DNA of 64,000 nt from Streptomyces sp. NBC_00442 (GCF_036014195.1 NZ_CP107918.1:2976001-3040000); one strand, 5' to 3'; shown: positions 8,722 through 21,799, numbered from the stretch's first letter. The notes: generated by a model not told the origin, from the letters alone. A program made the numbers and translations.

Positions 8722-10677
8722 TTACACCGCCCTCATCAGCAGAGTCGCGGCGATGATCACCACAGCACCTCCGAACATCGAGACCGCGTAGCTGCGGGCG
8801 AAGCCGTTCTGCAGCTTGCGCAGGCGGCCGGAGAGCCCGCCGACCGAGGCGGCGGTTCCATTGACGACTCCGTCGACCAGGCTGTGGTCGAGGTAGACGA
8901 GCGAGCGGGTGAGGTGTTCGCCACCGCGGACCAGGACCACGTGGTTGAAGTCGTCCTGGAACAGGTCGCGGCGGGCGGCCCGGGTGAGCAGCGAGCCGCG
9001 CGGGGCGACGGCCGGCACGGGCTTGCGGCCGTACTGGGCGACCGCGAGGCCCACGCCGATCAGCAGGCAGACCATGGTGGCCGCGGTGACCGTCCACTCC
9101 CCCACCGGCGAGTCGCCGTGGCTGAAGGAGGTGACCGGCTCCAGCCACTTCACGAAGCGGTCGCCGATGCCGAAGATGCCGCCGGCGAAGACCGATCCGA
9201 AGGCGAGGACGATCATGGGGATCGTCATGGTCTTCGGGGACTCGTGCGGATGCGGTTCGGCGTGGGCGCCGTGCGTCTCGGCGGCGGGCTCCACGCCCGG
9301 CTCGGCCGGCGATGCGGTCTTCGCGTTCTTCCAGCGCTCCTCGCCGAAGAAGGTCAGCACCATCACACGCGTCATGTAGTACGCGGTGATCGCGGCGCCG
9401 AGCAGGGTGACCGCGCCGAGGATCCAGCCCTCGGTGCCGCCCTTGGCGAACGCCGCCTCGATGATCTTGTCCTTGGAGAAGAATCCCGAGAGACCCGGGA
9501 AGCCGATGATCGCCAGGTAGCCGAGGCCGAAGGTGACGAAGGTGACCGGCATGTACTTCCGCAGGCCCCCGTACTTGCGCATGTCGACCTCGTCGTTCAT
9601 GCCGTGCATGACCGAGCCGGCGCCGAGGAAGAGCCCGGCCTTGAAGAAGCCGTGCGTCACCAGGTGCATGATCGCGAAGACGTAGCCGATCGGGCCGAGG
9701 CCGGTGGCCAGGACCATGTAGCCGATCTGCGACATCGTCGAACCCGCGAGGGCCTTCTTGATGTCGTCCTTCGCGCAACCGACGATCGCACCGAACAGGA
9801 GCGTGACCGCGCCGATGACCACGACGACCGTCTGGACGTCGGGCACCGCGTTGAAGACCGCGCCGGAGCGGGTGATCAGGTAGACGCCCGCGGTCACCAT
9901 GGTCGCCGCGTGGATGAGGGCCGAGACCGGGGTCGGGCCCTCCATCGCGTCACCGAGCCAGGACTGGAGCGGGACCTGCGCCGACTTGCCGCAGGCCGCG
10001 AGCAGCAGCATCAGGCCGATCGCGGTGTCTCGGCCCGAGCTCGCCTGGCCGGCCCCGCCGAGGACGGTGGAGAAGGCGAAGGAGCCGAACGTCGTGAACA
10101 TCACCATGATGGCGATGGATAGCCCCATGTCGCCGACCCGGTTGACCAGGAAGGCCTTCTTCGCGGCGGTCGCCGCGCTGGGCTTGTGCTGCCAGAAGCC
10201 GATGAGCAGGTAGGACGCGAGGCCCACGCCTTCCCAGCCGACGTACAGCAGAAGGTAGTTGTCGGCGAGGACCAGGAGCAGCATCGCCGCGAGGAACAGG
10301 TTCAAGTAGCCGAAGAAGCGCCGGCGGTTCTCGTCGTGCTCCATGTAGCCGATCGAGTAGATGTGGATCAGCGTGCCCACACCGGTGATCAGCAGGACGA
10401 AGGTCATCGACAGCTGGTCGAGCTGGAAGCCGACGTTGGCCTGGAAGCCCTCGACAGGGATCCAGCTGAACAGGTGCTGGGTCGCCGTCCGCTTGTCGGC
10501 GGCGCGGCCCAGCATGTCGAAGAAGAGCACCGCGCCGATGACGAAGGACGCGGCCGCGAGCAGGGTGCCGATCCAGTGGCCGGCCCGGTCGAGGCGCCGG
10601 CCGCCGCACAACAGGACGGCCGCTCCGAGCAGGGGCGCCGCGATGAGCAGCGCGATGAGGTTCTGTGTGTTTCCCAC
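8722..10677 (-). CDS. nuoL: NADH-quinone oxidoreductase subunit L
   Basis: A 651-residue distal membrane-arm subunit of complex I. The N-terminal proton_antipo_N region contains [20 protein letters not shown]. The core has [21 protein letters not shown] with the conserved Glu, [20 protein letters not shown] with the conserved Lys, and [18 protein letters not shown] with the conserved His. The last third holds the extra helices and the long amphipathic lateral helix expected of NuoL. A His/Glu-rich cytoplasmic loop ([17 protein letters not shown]) occurs near residue 470. Start is GTG at 10677, 15 nt downstream of the nuoK stop. Confidence 0.97.
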   Translation of the reverse strand: MGNTQNLIALLIAAPLLGAAVLLCGGRRLDRAGHWIGTLLAAASFVIGAVLFFDMLGRAADKRTATQHLFSWIPVEGFQANVGFQLDQLSMTFVLLITGVGTLIHIYSIGYMEHDENRRRFFGYLNLFLAAMLLLVLADNYLLLYVGWEGVGLASYLLIGFWQHKPSAATAAKKAFLVNRVGDMGLSIAIMVMFTTFGSFAFSTVLGGAGQASSGRDTAIGLMLLLAACGKSAQVPLQSWLGDAMEGPTPVSALIHAATMVTAGVYLITRSGAVFNAVPDVQTVVVVIGAVTLLFGAIVGCAKDDIKKALAGSTMSQIGYMVLATGLGPIGYVFAIMHLVTHGFFKAGLFLGAGSVMHGMNDEVDMRKYGGLRKYMPVTFVTFGLGYLAIIGFPGLSGFFSKDKIIEAAFAKGGTEGWILGAVTLLGAAITAYYMTRVMVLTFFGEERWKNAKTASPAEPGVEPAAETHGAHAEPHPHESPKTMTIPMIVLAFGSVFAGGIFGIGDRFVKWLEPVTSFSHGDSPVGEWTVTAATMVCLLIGVGLAVAQYGRKPVPAVAPRGSLLTRAARRDLFQDDFNHVVLVRGGEHLTRSLVYLDHSLVDGVVNGTAASVGGLSGRLRKLQNGFARSYAVSMFGGAVVIIAATLLMRAV

Positions 10678-10692
10678 GGTTGCAGCGACCCC

Positions 10693-10992
10693 TTACAGCT
10701 TCATCAGGCTGGCGTCGTCGACCGAGGCCGAGTGGCGGGAACGGAAGAGCGACACGATGATCGCGAGTCCGACCACGACCTCCGCGGCGGCGACGACCAT
10801 CGTGAAGAACGCGATGATCTGGCCGTCGAGGTTGCCGTGCAGCCGGGAGAAGCAGACGAAGGCGAGGTTGCAGGCGTTGAGCATCAGCTCGACGCACATG
10901 AAGACCACGATCGCGTTCCGCCTGATGAGCACCCCGGCGGCGCCGATGGTGAACAACAGGGCTGCCAGATAGAGGTAGTTCACCGGGTTCAC
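10693..10992 (-). CDS. nuoK: NADH-quinone oxidoreductase subunit K
   Basis: A 99-residue protein with three membrane helices, the size expected of NuoK (MrpC-like), in the quinone-proximal part of the membrane arm. The conserved helix-2 Glu is visible in [18 protein letters not shown] and the helix-3 Glu in [19 protein letters not shown]. The frame is open much further upstream, but the GTG at 10992 gives the family N-terminus ([20 protein letters not shown]). It also overlaps the nuoJ stop as GTGA, the coupling used throughout this operon. Confidence 0.96.
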   Translation of the reverse strand: MNPVNYLYLAALLFTIGAAGVLIRRNAIVVFMCVELMLNACNLAFVCFSRLHGNLDGQIIAFFTMVVAAAEVVVGLAIIVSLFRSRHSASVDDASLMKL

Positions 10993-11870
10993 TTGGCGGC
11001 CTCCTCTTGGTCGCGCCCGAGGTCGTGGTCGCGCCCGGCATCGCTGCCGTGCCCTGAGTCGTTGCCCCGGCCGAGCCGGCCTTCCGAGCGCTGCTCCAGT
11101 GCCTTGAGGTCGGCGAGCGCCTCCCTCGACACGTCGCGGATCTGGCCGCGGCCGCGGAGCGTCTGGTTGACGGTGAGCTCGGAGGGGCTGCCGTCGGGAA
11201 GCAGGCCCGCGATGTCCACCGCGTTGTGCCGGGCGTAGACGCCGGGGGCGGGCAGCGGGGGCAGGTGCTTGCCGCGTACGCGCTCCTCGGACATCTCGCG
11301 CTGGGTCTTGGCGCGCTCGGTGCGCTCCCGGTGGGTGAGCACCATCGCGCCGACCGCCGAGGTGATCAGCAGGGCGCCGGTGATTTCGAAGGCGAAGACG
11401 TACTTGGTGAAGATGAGGGTCGCGAGGCCCTCCACGTTGCCGTTGGCGTTGGCCTGGCCGAGCCCGTTGAAGCTCTTCAGGGAGGCGTTGGCGATGCCCG
11501 CGATCAGGAGCACCCCGAAGCCGAGCCCGCAGGCCGCGGCCCACCAGCGCTGGCCCTTGATGGTCTCCTTCAGCGAGTCGGCGGCGGTGACGCCGACCAG
11601 CATGACGACGAAGAGGAACAGCATCATGATCGCGCCGGTGTAGACGACGATCTGGACGACGCCCAGGAAGTACGCCCCGTTGGCGAGGTAGAACACCGCG
11701 AGGATGATCATGGTTCCGGCGAGGCACAGCGCACTGTGCACGGCCTTCTTCATGAGGATCGTGCACAGGGCGCCGATCACGGCGACCGTGCCGAGCACCC
11801 AGAACTGGAAGGCCTCGCCGGTGGAGGTGTGCGAGGCCGCCGCGGCGAGCAGCTCGGTGGGCGCGCTCAT
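10989..11870 (-). CDS. nuoJ: NADH-quinone oxidoreductase subunit J, with long cytoplasmic tail
   Basis: A 293-residue subunit. The first 175 residues hold five membrane helices typical of NuoJ, including [20 protein letters not shown] with the pi-bulge helix near residues 65-85. A hydrophilic C-terminal tail of about 115 residues follows (from [20 protein letters not shown]), ending in an Asp/Gly/Arg-rich stretch. Most bacterial NuoJ proteins are about 165-200 residues, so the tail is an addition; such tails are common in actinomycete NuoJ. It overlaps nuoI by 4 nt and nuoK by 4 nt. Confidence 0.95.
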   Translation of the reverse strand: MSAPTELLAAAASHTSTGEAFQFWVLGTVAVIGALCTILMKKAVHSALCLAGTMIILAVFYLANGAYFLGVVQIVVYTGAIMMLFLFVVMLVGVTAADSLKETIKGQRWWAAACGLGFGVLLIAGIANASLKSFNGLGQANANGNVEGLATLIFTKYVFAFEITGALLITSAVGAMVLTHRERTERAKTQREMSEERVRGKHLPPLPAPGVYARHNAVDIAGLLPDGSPSELTVNQTLRGRGQIRDVSREALADLKALEQRSEGRLGRGNDSGHGSDAGRDHDLGRDQEEAAK

Positions 11871-12595
11871 GCCCCCACCGCCTTGCCGGACGCCGGCTCG
11901 TCGTCACCGAAGGTGGAGGCGCCCTCCTGGGGCCGCTCCCCCTTGCTGAGCGCGACCTGGCGGACGGTGCCGGGCGCGGCCTCGGTGACCAGGCCGCGGT
12001 AGTAGTCCTGCTCGTCCATCCCCGGGAAGATCGCGTGCGGGCTGTCGACCATGGTGTCGTCGAGGCCGGCGAGGAGCTGTTCCTTGGTGTAGATCAGGTT
12101 CTCGCGCGAGGAGTCGGCCAGTTCGAACTCGTTGGTCATCGTGAGCGCCCGGGTGGGGCAGGCCTCGATGCACAGGCCGCACAGGATGCAGCGGGCGTAG
12201 TTGATCTGGTAGACGCGGCCGTAGCGTTCGCCCGGCGAGTAGCGCTCCTCTTCCGTGTTGTCGGCGCCCTCCACATAGATGGCGTCGGCGGGACAGGCCC
12301 AGGCGCACAGCTCGCAGCCGATGCACTTCTCCAGGCCGTCGGGGTGCCGGTTGAGCTGGTGGCGGCCGTGGAAGCGCGGCGCGGTGACCTTCTGCTGTTC
12401 CGGGTACTGCTCGGTCAGCCGCTTCTTGAACATGGCCTTGAAGGTCACGCCGAAGCCGGCCACCGGGTTGAGGAACGTGTCCTGCGACCCCTGCGGCTCC
12501 TGTGACTTGTGCGACCCGGCCGGGTTCTTCCCGGCCTTCGCCGGGGCCTTGCTCGAAGACTTGCTCAATGACTTGTCGGATGGCGTGTCAGACAC
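11867..12595 (-). CDS. nuoI: NADH-quinone oxidoreductase subunit I (2x[4Fe-4S] ferredoxin)
   Basis: A 242-residue subunit of the peripheral arm that carries clusters N6a and N6b, passing electrons toward NuoB. Two ferredoxin motifs are clear: [12 protein letters not shown] and [17 protein letters not shown] Ser/Lys/Pro-rich segment of about 40 residues precedes the conserved core ([20 protein letters not shown]). The start chosen is the GTG at 12595 because GGAAGGGAGG lies 5-8 nt upstream. The frame could be extended to 12649 but that has no good ribosome site. The start lies inside the last codons of nuoH (8-nt overlap). Confidence 0.95.
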   Translation of the reverse strand: MSDTPSDKSLSKSSSKAPAKAGKNPAGSHKSQEPQGSQDTFLNPVAGFGVTFKAMFKKRLTEQYPEQQKVTAPRFHGRHQLNRHPDGLEKCIGCELCAWACPADAIYVEGADNTEEERYSPGERYGRVYQINYARCILCGLCIEACPTRALTMTNEFELADSSRENLIYTKEQLLAGLDDTMVDSPHAIFPGMDEQDYYRGLVTEAAPGTVRQVALSKGERPQEGASTFGDDEPASGKAVGA

Positions 12596-13940
12596 CGTCG
12601 CCCTCCCTTCCTTCTCCGTCACTCTGAGTATCCGCCCCACCACTGACAATCAACTCGCGCTCCTGGCGCGGCCGTCGGCGGGGTACGGGCGGAAGGGTCT
12701 GACCGGGCAGCGGCGGCACCGGGAATCCCCCGGCCATCGGGTCGAAGGCGGCGGGCGGCGTCTGCGCCTGCTCGTCCTCCTTCTTGCTCCGGAACACGTC
12801 CACGACGAAGGAGAGCAGCAGCAGCGCGACGACGGCACCGCCGACGTACAGCACGATCTTCGAGAAGCCGTAGCCCTCGTTGTGCAGCGCCCGTACGGTC
12901 GCGACCATCATCAGCCAGACCACGGAGACCGGGATGAGGACCTTCCACCCCAGCTTCATCAGCTGGTCGTAGCGGACCCGGGGCAGCGTGCCGCGCAGCC
13001 AGATGAAGAAGAAGAGCAGCAGCTGGACCTTGATGACGAACCAGAGCATCGGCCACCAGCCGTGGTTCGCACCCTCCCAGAACGTGCTGATCGGCCAGGG
13101 GGCACGCCAGCCGCCGAGGAAGAGGGTGACCGACACGGCCGAGACGGTGACCATGTTGACGTACTCGGCGAGCATGAACATCGCGAACTTGATGGACGAG
13201 TACTCGGTGTTGAACCCGCCGACCAGGTCGCCCTCGGACTCCGGCATGTCGAACGGCGCCCGGTTGGTCTCGCCGACCATCGTGACGATGTAGATGATGA
13301 ACGAGACCGGCAGCAGCACGATGTACCAGCGGTCGCCCTGCGCCTCCACGATCTTCGAGGTCGACATCGACCCCGAGTAGAGGAACACCGAGGCGAACGC
13401 CGCGCCCATCGCGATCTCGTAGGAGATCATCTGCGCGCAGGAGCGCAGGCCGCCGAGGAGCGGGTACGTGGAGCCGGACGACCAGCCCGCGAGGACGATG
13501 CCGTAGATGCCGACCGAGGCGACGGCCAGGATGTACAGCATGGCGATCGGCAGGTCGGTGAGCTGCATCGTGGTGCGGTGACCGAAGATCGACACCTCGT
13601 TGCCGGCGGGCCCGAACGGGATCACGGCGATCGCCATGAACGCGGGGATCGCGGCGATGATCGGGGCCAGGACGTAGACGACCTTGTCGGCCCGCTTGAC
13701 GATGACGTCTTCCTTCAGCATCAGCTTGATGCCGTCGGCGAGCGACTGGAGCATGCCCCACGGGCCGTGCCGGTTGGGGCCGATGCGCAGCTGCATCCAG
13801 GCGACGACCTTGCGCTCCCACACGATGGAGAACAGCACGGTCACCATCAGGAACGCGAAGCAGAAGACGGCCTTGACGACGACGAGCCACCAGGGGTCGC
13901 GGCCGAACAGGGAGAGGTCCTCCGCAGCGAGCGTGATCAC
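12588..13940 (-). CDS. nuoH: NADH-quinone oxidoreductase subunit H
   Basis: A 450-residue membrane subunit that helps form the quinone site at the junction of the two arms. Eight helices are visible, with conserved loops [49 protein letters not shown] and [19 protein letters not shown]. The Glu-rich loop E..SELVAG-like segment is family-diagnostic. A Pro- and Arg-rich cytoplasmic tail of about 65 residues follows the last helix (from [18 protein letters not shown]), longer than in E. coli NuoH. Start is the GTG at 13940, overlapping the nuoG stop as GTGA; the reading frame runs open upstream but without homology. Confidence 0.96.
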   Translation of the reverse strand: MITLAAEDLSLFGRDPWWLVVVKAVFCFAFLMVTVLFSIVWERKVVAWMQLRIGPNRHGPWGMLQSLADGIKLMLKEDVIVKRADKVVYVLAPIIAAIPAFMAIAVIPFGPAGNEVSIFGHRTTMQLTDLPIAMLYILAVASVGIYGIVLAGWSSGSTYPLLGGLRSCAQMISYEIAMGAAFASVFLYSGSMSTSKIVEAQGDRWYIVLLPVSFIIYIVTMVGETNRAPFDMPESEGDLVGGFNTEYSSIKFAMFMLAEYVNMVTVSAVSVTLFLGGWRAPWPISTFWEGANHGWWPMLWFVIKVQLLLFFFIWLRGTLPRVRYDQLMKLGWKVLIPVSVVWLMMVATVRALHNEGYGFSKIVLYVGGAVVALLLLSFVVDVFRSKKEDEQAQTPPAAFDPMAGGFPVPPLPGQTLPPVPRRRPRQERELIVSGGADTQSDGEGREGDGV

Positions 13941-16455
13941 GCCTCCACCACCTCCGAGGGGGCATCCGTAACGGCCGGTCCGATGCGGACGACCTGTCCG
14001 GGGACCGCGCCGGTGTCGGCGGCGACCCCGCCGCCGACGGAGTTCAGCGGCAGCCACACCACCCGGTCGGGCATGTCGCTGATCCGGAGCGGGAGGCGGA
14101 CGGTGCCGGCCGGTCCCGCGACCTGGAGCAGGTCGCCGTCCTTGACGCCGGACTCGGCCGCGGTGTCCGCCGAGAGCCGGGCCACGGCCGCGTGCCGGGT
14201 GCCGGCCAGCGCCTCGTCGCCCGCCTGGAGCGAGCCCTGGTCGAGCAGCATCCGGTGACCGGCGAGGACCGCTTCGCCCTCGGCGGGCCGGGGCAGCGCC
14301 AGCGCCGTCTCCAGGGGCTCGCTCGCGCGCGGCCCGTCCCAGGTGCCGAGCCGCGTCATCTCGCGCCGCACGGCGTGGACGTCGGGCAGGGCGAAGGTGC
14401 CGCCGTCGGCGCCGGTGGCGCCCGCGACCGCGTCGGCCAGCATGTGCAGGACCCGCGCGTCCGTGGGCGCCAGGGTGCGGGTCATCTGCTCCGGCTTGAG
14501 CGCGGCCTCGAACAGGCGCGCCCTGCCTTCCCAGGTGAGGAAGGTGCCGGACTTCTCGGTGACGGACGCGACGGGGAAGACCACGTCGGCTTGGGCGGTG
14601 ACCGCGCTCGGCCGCAGTTCGAGGCTGACCACGAAGGCGCCTTCGAGGGCCTGACGTGCGCGCGCCGGGTCCGGCAGGTCGGCCGGGTCGACGCCCGCGA
14701 CGAGCAGCGCGCCCAGTTCGCCGGTGACGGCGGCCTCGACGATCTGACCGGTGTCGCGGCCGTAGCGGTGCGGGAGTTCGCGTACGCCCCAGGCGTCCGC
14801 GACCTCCTCGCGGGCCCGCGGGTCGGTGGCCGGGCGGCCGCCGGGCAGCAGCGACGGGATCGCGCCCGCCTCCACCGCGCCGCGCTCGCCGGCCCGGCGC
14901 GGGATCCACACCAGGTCGGCGCCGGTCGCAGCAGCCGCGCGCACCGCGGCGGTCAGCGCGCCGGGCACGCCCGCGAGCCGCTCGCCGACGATGAGGACGG
15001 CGCCCGGGGCTCGCAGCGCCTCGGCCGCCTTCGCGCCGTCGTCGTCCAGGCCGACGCCGCCCGCGAGCGCGTCGAGCCACTCGGTCTCGGTGCCGGGTGC
15101 GGCGGGCAGCAGGGTGCCGCCCGCCTTCGCGAGGCCCCGCGTCATGTGGGTGGCGAGCGAGAAGGTGCGCTGGCCGTGCTTGCGCCAGGCCTTGCGCAGC
15201 CGCAGGAAGACGCCGGGCGCCTCCTCCTCCGACTCGAACCCCACCAGGAGGACGGCCGGTGCCTGCTCCACGGACGCGTAGGTCGCGCCCCGCCCGTCGA
15301 GGTCACGGCCGCGGCCCGCGACACGGGCGGCCAGGAAGTCGGCCTCCTCCGCGGAGTGCGTACGGGCCCGGAAGTCGACGTCGTTGGTGTCGAGGACGGT
15401 CCGCGCGAACTTGGCGTAGGCGTACGCGTCCTCGACGGTGAGCCGTCCGCCGGCGAGCACCCCGGCCCGGCCGCGCGCGGCGGCGAGCCCCACGGCCGCC
15501 GCCTGAAGCGCCTCGGGCCAGCTAGCCGGTTCGAGGTCGCCGTCGGCGTTGCGCACCAACGGCGTGGTCAGCCGGTCGTGCTGCTGCCCGTAGCGGAAGG
15601 CGAACCTGCCCTTGTCGCAGATCCACTCCTCGTTGACCTCGGGGTCCTCGGCCGCGAGGCGCCGCATGACCTTGCCGCGCCGGTGGTCGGTGCGGGTCGC
15701 GCAGCCGCCCGCGCAGTGCTCGCACACCGACGGCGACGACACCAGGTCGAAGGGGCGCGAGCGGAAGCGGTACGCGGCCGAGGTCAGCGCGCCGACCGGG
15801 CAGATCTGGATGGTGTTCCCGGAGAAGTACGACTTGAACGGGTCGCCCTCGCCGGTGCCGACCTGCTGGAGCGCGCCCCGCTCGATCAGCTCGATCATCG
15901 GGTCGCCGGCGATCTGGTTGGAGAACCGGGTGCAGCGGGCGCACAGCACACAGCGCTCGCGGTCCAGGAGCACCTGGGTGGAGATCGGGACCGGCTTCTC
16001 ATAGGTGCGCTTCTTGCCTTCGAAACGCGAATCCGCGGAGCCGACCTGCATCGCCTGGTTCTGCAGGGGGCATTCGCCGCCCTTGTCGCAGACCGGGCAG
16101 TCCAACGGGTGGTTGATGAGCAGGAGTTCCATCACTCCGCGCTGGGCCTTCTCGGCGACCGGCGAGGAGAGCTGGGACTTGACCACCATGCCGTCGGTGC
16201 AGGTGATGGTGCAGGACGCCATCGGCTTGCGCTGGCCCTCGACCTCGACGATGCACTGGCGGCAGGCGCCGGCCGGGTCGAGCAGGGGGTGGTCGCAGAA
16301 CCTCGGGATCTCGATGCCGAGCTGTTCGGCGGCGCGGATCACCAGGGTGCCCTTGGGGACGCTGATGCCGACGCCGTCGATGGTCAGCGAGACGAGATCC
16401 TCCGGCGGCACGGCCGCCTCGCCGCCCCCGGAGGAAGCGCTACTCGTCGTCACAG

Positions 16456-16459
<4 letters not shown>
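13937..16459 (-). CDS. nuoG: NADH-quinone oxidoreductase subunit G (Fe-S, molybdopterin-oxidoreductase fold)
   Basis: An 840-residue subunit of the NADH-oxidising module. From the N-terminus it has a [2Fe-2S] domain ([15 protein letters not shown]...C), the His-Cys3 cluster ([19 protein letters not shown]) and a [4Fe-4S] motif ([16 protein letters not shown]). Next is a CEHCAGGC...WICDKGRF set that would bind the extra cluster N7. A molybdopterin-oxidoreductase-like domain follows and lacks catalytic cofactor-binding features, as in other NuoG. The ATG at 16459 is chosen because it forms ATGA with the nuoF stop and gives [13 protein letters not shown] before the ferredoxin fold. Confidence 0.96.
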
Positions 16460-17813
<1,354 letters not shown>

Positions 17814-17814
<1 letters not shown>

Positions 17815-18650
17815 CACTCCCCCTCCTCGGAGACCGGGCCCGCCGGGTGCTCGGGGTCGGAGGCCGAGGTCTGCTGCGGTGCGTCGTGCGAGCTCAAGTG
17901 GTGCGAGCCCGGCTGGGGCCGGTCGTGCGTGTCCTGGCCGCCGCGCGGGTGCACCACGCGCGCGCCCGGCGTCTCGCCCTTGGCGAGCCGCAGTCCGGCG
18001 AGCGAGGCGGGGCCGGCGCCGCCGGTCGCGGCGACCGCGCCGGGGCGCTCGTCGGGGAAGCCGGCCAGGATGCGCGCGGTCTCCTTGTACGTGCACAGGG
18101 GCGCGCCCCTGGTCGGCTCGACGGGGCGGCCGGCGCGCAGGTCGTCGACGAGGCGCTTGGCGCTCTCGGGGTCCTGGTTGTCGAAGAACTCCCAGTTGAC
18201 CATCACGACGGGTGCGAAGTCGCAGGCGGCGTTGCACTCGATGTGTTCGAGCGTGACCTTGCCGTCGTCGGTGGTCTCGTTGTTGCCGACCCCCAGGTGC
18301 TCCTTCAGCTCCTCGAAGATGGCGTCGCCGCCCATCACCGCGCAGAGCGTGTTGGTGCAGACGCCGACCTGGTACTCGCCGGACGGCTTGCGCCGGTACA
18401 TGGAGTAGAAGGTGGCGACCGCGGTGACCTCGGCCGTCGTCAGCTCCAGGAGGTCCGCGCAGAAGGCCATGCCGGTGCGCGAGACGTATCCCTCCTCCGC
18501 CTGGCAGAGGTGGAGCAGCGGCAGCAGCGCGGAGCGGCTGTCGGGGTAGCGGGCGACGATCTCCTTGCCGTCCGCTTCGAGGCGGGCGCGCACATCGGCC
18601 GGGTAGCCGGGCGCGGGCAGTTGGGGCATGCCCAATTGAATGTCGGTCAC
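17814..18650 (-). CDS. nuoE: NADH-quinone oxidoreductase subunit E, with C-terminal extension
   Basis: A 278-residue subunit of the NADH module. The thioredoxin-like [2Fe-2S] domain (about residues 15-175) has the four ligands in [11 protein letters not shown] and CNAACDFAP. The remaining 100 or so residues are low-complexity and rich in Pro, His, Ser and Gln; E. coli NuoE is only about 166 residues. The GTG at 18650 overlaps the nuoD stop by 4 nt. The ORF is open further upstream without similarity. Confidence 0.95.
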
Positions 18651-20035
18651 CGGTCGACGCCTCCCATCACGGGGTCGATGGACGCGACGGCGACGATGAC
18701 GTCGGCGACCTGGCCGCCCTCGCACATCGCCGCCATGGCCTGGAGGTTGGTGAAGGACGGGTCGCGGAAGTGGACCCGGTAGGGGCGGGTGCCGCCGTCG
18801 GAGACGACGTGCACGCCGAGTTCGCCCTTGGGCGATTCGACGGCCGCGTAGGCCTGCCCGGCCGGCACCCGGAAGCCCTCGGTCACCAGCTTGAAGTGGT
18901 GGATGAGGGACTCCATGGAGGTGCCCATGATCTTCTTGATGTGGTCGAGGGAGTTGCCGAGTCCGTCCGGGCCGAGCGCGAGCTGCGCGGGCCAGGCGAT
19001 CTTCTTGTCCTCGACCATGACCGGGCCCGGCTCGAGCCGGTCCAGGCACTGCTCGACGATCCTGAGCGACTGGCGCATCTCTTCGAGGCGGACCAGGAAG
19101 CGGCCGTAGGAGTCGCAGGTGTCGGTGGTCGGCACGTCGAACTCGTAGTTCTCGTAGCCGCAGTAGGGGTCGGTCTTGCGCAGGTCGTGCGGGAGGCCGG
19201 CCGAGCGCAGGATGGGGCCGGTGGCTCCGAGCGCCATGCAGCCGGTCAGGTCGAGGTAGCCGACGTCCTGCATGCGAGCCTTGAAGATGGGGTTGCCGGT
19301 GGCGAGCTTGTCGTACTCCGGCAGGTTCTTCTTCATGGTCTTCAGGAACTCGCGGAGCTGGTCCACCGCGCCCGCCGGCAGGTCCTGGGCGAGGCCGCCG
19401 GGGCGGATGAACGCATGGTTCATGCGCAGCCCGGTGATCAACTCGTAGAGGTCGAGGATGAGTTCACGATCCCGGAAGCCGTAGATCATGATCGTGGTCG
19501 CACCCAGCTCCATGCCGCCGGTGGCGATGCACACCAGGTGCGAGGAGAGCCGGTTGAGCTCCATGAGCAGCACGCGGATGACCGAGGCCCGGTCGGGGAT
19601 CTGGTCGGTGATGCCGAGGAGCTTCTCGACGCCGAGGCAGTAGGCCGTCTCGTTGAAGAACGGCGTCAGGTAGTCCATGCGTGTGACGAAGGTGGTGCCC
19701 TGCGTCCAGGTGCGGAATTCGAGGTTCTTCTCGATACCGGTGTGCAGATAACCGATTCCGCAGCGGGCCTCGGTGACGGTCTCGCCGTCGATCTCGAGGA
19801 TCAGCCGGAGCACGCCGTGCGTGGAGGGGTGCTGGGGGCCCATGTTGACGACGATGCGCTCGTCGTCGGCCTTGGCCGCGGACTGCACGACGTCGTCCCA
19901 GTCGCCGCCGGTGACCGTATATACGGTCCCCTCGGTCGTCTCGCGGGCGGACGAGAAGGGGGTCCCGGAGGGACTCGTCGAGGGGTGGTGGCCGGGCGAC
20001 GGGTGGGCGTGCGGCGTTCCGTGTGAAGTGGACAT
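18647..20035 (-). CDS. nuoD: NADH-quinone oxidoreductase subunit D (49-kDa type)
   Basis: A 462-residue peripheral-arm subunit that lines the quinone pocket. Diagnostic segments are [27 protein letters not shown] and [19 protein letters not shown]. The C-terminus ends in the conserved ..[35 protein letters not shown] region. A 40-residue N-terminal leader is rich in His, Pro and Ser (six His in the first 18 residues), which E. coli lacks. The ATG shares its A/T bases with the nuoC stop (TGATG). Unlike E. coli, nuoC and nuoD are separate genes. Confidence 0.96.
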   Translation of the reverse strand: MSTSHGTPHAHPSPGHHPSTSPSGTPFSSARETTEGTVYTVTGGDWDDVVQSAAKADDERIVVNMGPQHPSTHGVLRLILEIDGETVTEARCGIGYLHTGIEKNLEFRTWTQGTTFVTRMDYLTPFFNETAYCLGVEKLLGITDQIPDRASVIRVLLMELNRLSSHLVCIATGGMELGATTIMIYGFRDRELILDLYELITGLRMNHAFIRPGGLAQDLPAGAVDQLREFLKTMKKNLPEYDKLATGNPIFKARMQDVGYLDLTGCMALGATGPILRSAGLPHDLRKTDPYCGYENYEFDVPTTDTCDSYGRFLVRLEEMRQSLRIVEQCLDRLEPGPVMVEDKKIAWPAQLALGPDGLGNSLDHIKKIMGTSMESLIHHFKLVTEGFRVPAGQAYAAVESPKGELGVHVVSDGGTRPYRVHFRDPSFTNLQAMAAMCEGGQVADVIVAVASIDPVMGGVDR

Positions 20036-20757
20036 CAGGTGTACGACCTCCGCTGGTCCGGAGCCGGGATCTGGGCGCCCTTGTACTCGACCGCGATGCC
20101 GCCGAGGGGGTAGTCCTTGCGCTGCGGGAAGCCCTGCCAGTCGTCCGGCATCATGATCCGGGTCAGCGCGGGGTGGCCGTCGAAGACGAGACCGAAGAAG
20201 TCGTAGGTCTCGCGCTCGTGCCAGTCGTTGGTCGGGTAGACCTCGACGAGCGAGGGGATGTGCGGGTCGGCGTCCGGAGCGCTGACCTCCAGCCGGATCA
20301 GCCGGCCGTGCGTGAGCGAGCGCAGATGGTAGACGGCGTGCAGCTCACGCCCCTTGTCACCGAGGAAGTGCACGCCGCTCACGCCCGTACAGAGCTCGAA
20401 GCGCAGGGCGGGGTCGTCGCGCAGGGTGCGGGCGACGCGTACGAGGTGCTCGCGCGCGATGTGGAAGGTGAGTTCGCCGCGGTCGACGACCGTCTTCTCG
20501 ATGGCGTTCTCGGGGAGCAGGTCCTGCTCCTCCAGGGCGCCTTCGAGCTCGTCGGCGACCTCGTCGAACCAGCCGCCGTAGGGACGCGAGGTGGCGCCCG
20601 GCAGGGTGACGGTCTTGATGACGCCGCCGTAGCCGCTGGTGTCACCGCCGTCGGCGGCGCCGAACATGCCCTTGCGTACGCCGATCACGTCGCCGGTGTT
20701 CTCGCGCGGGGCGGGGACGCCCTGTTCGGGAGTGTCCGGAGTGTCGGGAGAGCTCAC
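20035..20757 (-). CDS. nuoC: NADH-quinone oxidoreductase subunit C (30-kDa type)
   Basis: A 240-residue peripheral subunit. The signature of the 30-kDa family is present: [26 protein letters not shown] followed by [21 protein letters not shown] (read in parts). The first 45 residues are Pro/Gly-rich and variable. It overlaps nuoB by 4 nt and nuoD by one base. It acts with NuoD and NuoB to connect the electron path to the quinone site. Confidence 0.96.
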   Translation of the reverse strand: MSSPDTPDTPEQGVPAPRENTGDVIGVRKGMFGAADGGDTSGYGGVIKTVTLPGATSRPYGGWFDEVADELEGALEEQDLLPENAIEKTVVDRGELTFHIAREHLVRVARTLRDDPALRFELCTGVSGVHFLGDKGRELHAVYHLRSLTHGRLIRLEVSAPDADPHIPSLVEVYPTNDWHERETYDFFGLVFDGHPALTRIMMPDDWQGFPQRKDYPLGGIAVEYKGAQIPAPDQRRSYT

Positions 20758-21308
20758 CGCAGCAGCCCCTTCATCTCAATGGTGGGGAGCGCCTTGAGAG
20801 CCGCCTCCTCCGCCTCGCGGGCCGCTTCCACCTGGTTGACCCCGAGCTTGGAGCCCAGGATCTTCTGGTGGAGCTTGAGGATCGCGTCGATCAGCATCTC
20901 GGGGCGGGGTGGGCAACCGGGCAGATAGATATCAACCGGAACAATGTGGTCAACGCCCTGAACAATTGCGTAATTGTTGAACATTCCGCCCGACGAGGCG
21001 CAAACCCCCATGGAAATGACCCACTTGGGGTTGGGCATCTGGTCGTAGACCTGCCGCAGGACGGGCGCCATCTTCTGGCTGACCCGCCCCGCCACGATCA
21101 TCAGGTCGGCCTGGCGCGGGGAGCCGCGGAAGACCTCCATGCCGAACCGGGCCAGGTCGTAGCGCCCGGCGCCCGTCGTCATCATCTCGATGGCGCAGCA
21201 GGCGAGGCCGAAGGTTGCGGGGAAGACGGATGACTTGCGCACCCAGCCCGCGGCCTGCTCAACAGTGGTCAGTACGAAGCCGCTAGGCAGTTTCTCTTCG
21301 AGTCCCAT
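20754..21308 (-). CDS. nuoB: NADH-quinone oxidoreductase subunit B (cluster N2)
   Basis: A 184-residue subunit that binds the last iron-sulfur cluster, N2, next to the quinone. The tandem Cys motif is [11 protein letters not shown]; the other two ligands are in [14 protein letters not shown] and [15 protein letters not shown] sequence ([16 protein letters not shown]). Length and motifs are standard. It starts 17 nt after nuoA. Confidence 0.97.
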   Translation of the reverse strand: MGLEEKLPSGFVLTTVEQAAGWVRKSSVFPATFGLACCAIEMMTTGAGRYDLARFGMEVFRGSPRQADLMIVAGRVSQKMAPVLRQVYDQMPNPKWVISMGVCASSGGMFNNYAIVQGVDHIVPVDIYLPGCPPRPEMLIDAILKLHQKILGSKLGVNQVEAAREAEEAALKALPTIEMKGLLR

Positions 21309-21325
21309 AGGTGCCCCTCAGCCCC

Positions 21326-21685
21326 TCAGTCCCATTCCAGACCGCCGCGCCGCCACACATACGCGTAGGCGACGAAGACGGTGAGCACGAAGAGCAGCAT
21401 CTCCACGAGCCCGAAAAGCCCCAGGGCGTCGAAGGTGACCGCCCAGGGGTAGAGGAAGACGATCTCGATGTCGAAGACGATGAAGAGCATCGCCGTCAGG
21501 TAGTACTTGATCGGGAAGCGACCGCCGCCGGCCGGCGTGGGAGTCGGTTCGATGCCGCACTCGTACGCCTCAAGTTTGGCCCGGTTGTACCTTTTTGGGC
21601 CGATAAGCGTGGCCATGACCACGGAAAAGATCGCAAACCCTGCCCCGAGGGCGCCGAGCACGAGGATGGGCGCGTAGGCATTCAC
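21326..21685 (-). CDS. nuoA: NADH-quinone oxidoreductase subunit A; first gene of nuo operon
   Basis: A 119-residue, three-helix membrane subunit. The conserved middle loop and helix are YECGIEPTPTPAGGGRFPIK and AMLFIVFDIEIVFLYPWAV, carrying the invariant Cys and the acidic residues. The GTG at 21685 gives the family N-terminus VNAYAPILVLGALGAG and has GGAAGGAGCGAGGAGC just upstream. An open frame reaches 21817 but covers the Rex operator region. It is the promoter-proximal gene. Confidence 0.96.
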   Translation of the reverse strand: MNAYAPILVLGALGAGFAIFSVVMATLIGPKRYNRAKLEAYECGIEPTPTPAGGGRFPIKYYLTAMLFIVFDIEIVFLYPWAVTFDALGLFGLVEMLLFVLTVFVAYAYVWRRGGLEWD

Positions 21686-21783
21686 GCTCCTCGCTCCTTC
21701 CAGTCGTCCTTGACCGTTGGACCGCACAGCGGGCCCTGCGAACGCCTCGGCCTTCCTCATGCATCGCGCGAAGATCGCGTACA

Positions 21784-21799
21784 TGTGAGGCAGTTCACA
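21784..21799 (-). promoter_or_regulatory. Rex (redox-sensing repressor) operator upstream of nuoA
   Basis: TGTGAGGCAGTTCACA (on the minus strand TGTGAACTGCCTCACA) matches the Streptomyces Rex operator TGTGAA-N4-TTCACA at 11 of 12 defined bases. It ends about 100 nt before the nuoA start. Rex senses NADH/NAD+ and represses respiratory genes in S. coelicolor, including nuo. A possible minus-strand -10, TAGGAT, lies roughly 35 nt upstream of it (near 21820), which would put the operator just downstream of the transcription start. Confidence 0.8.
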
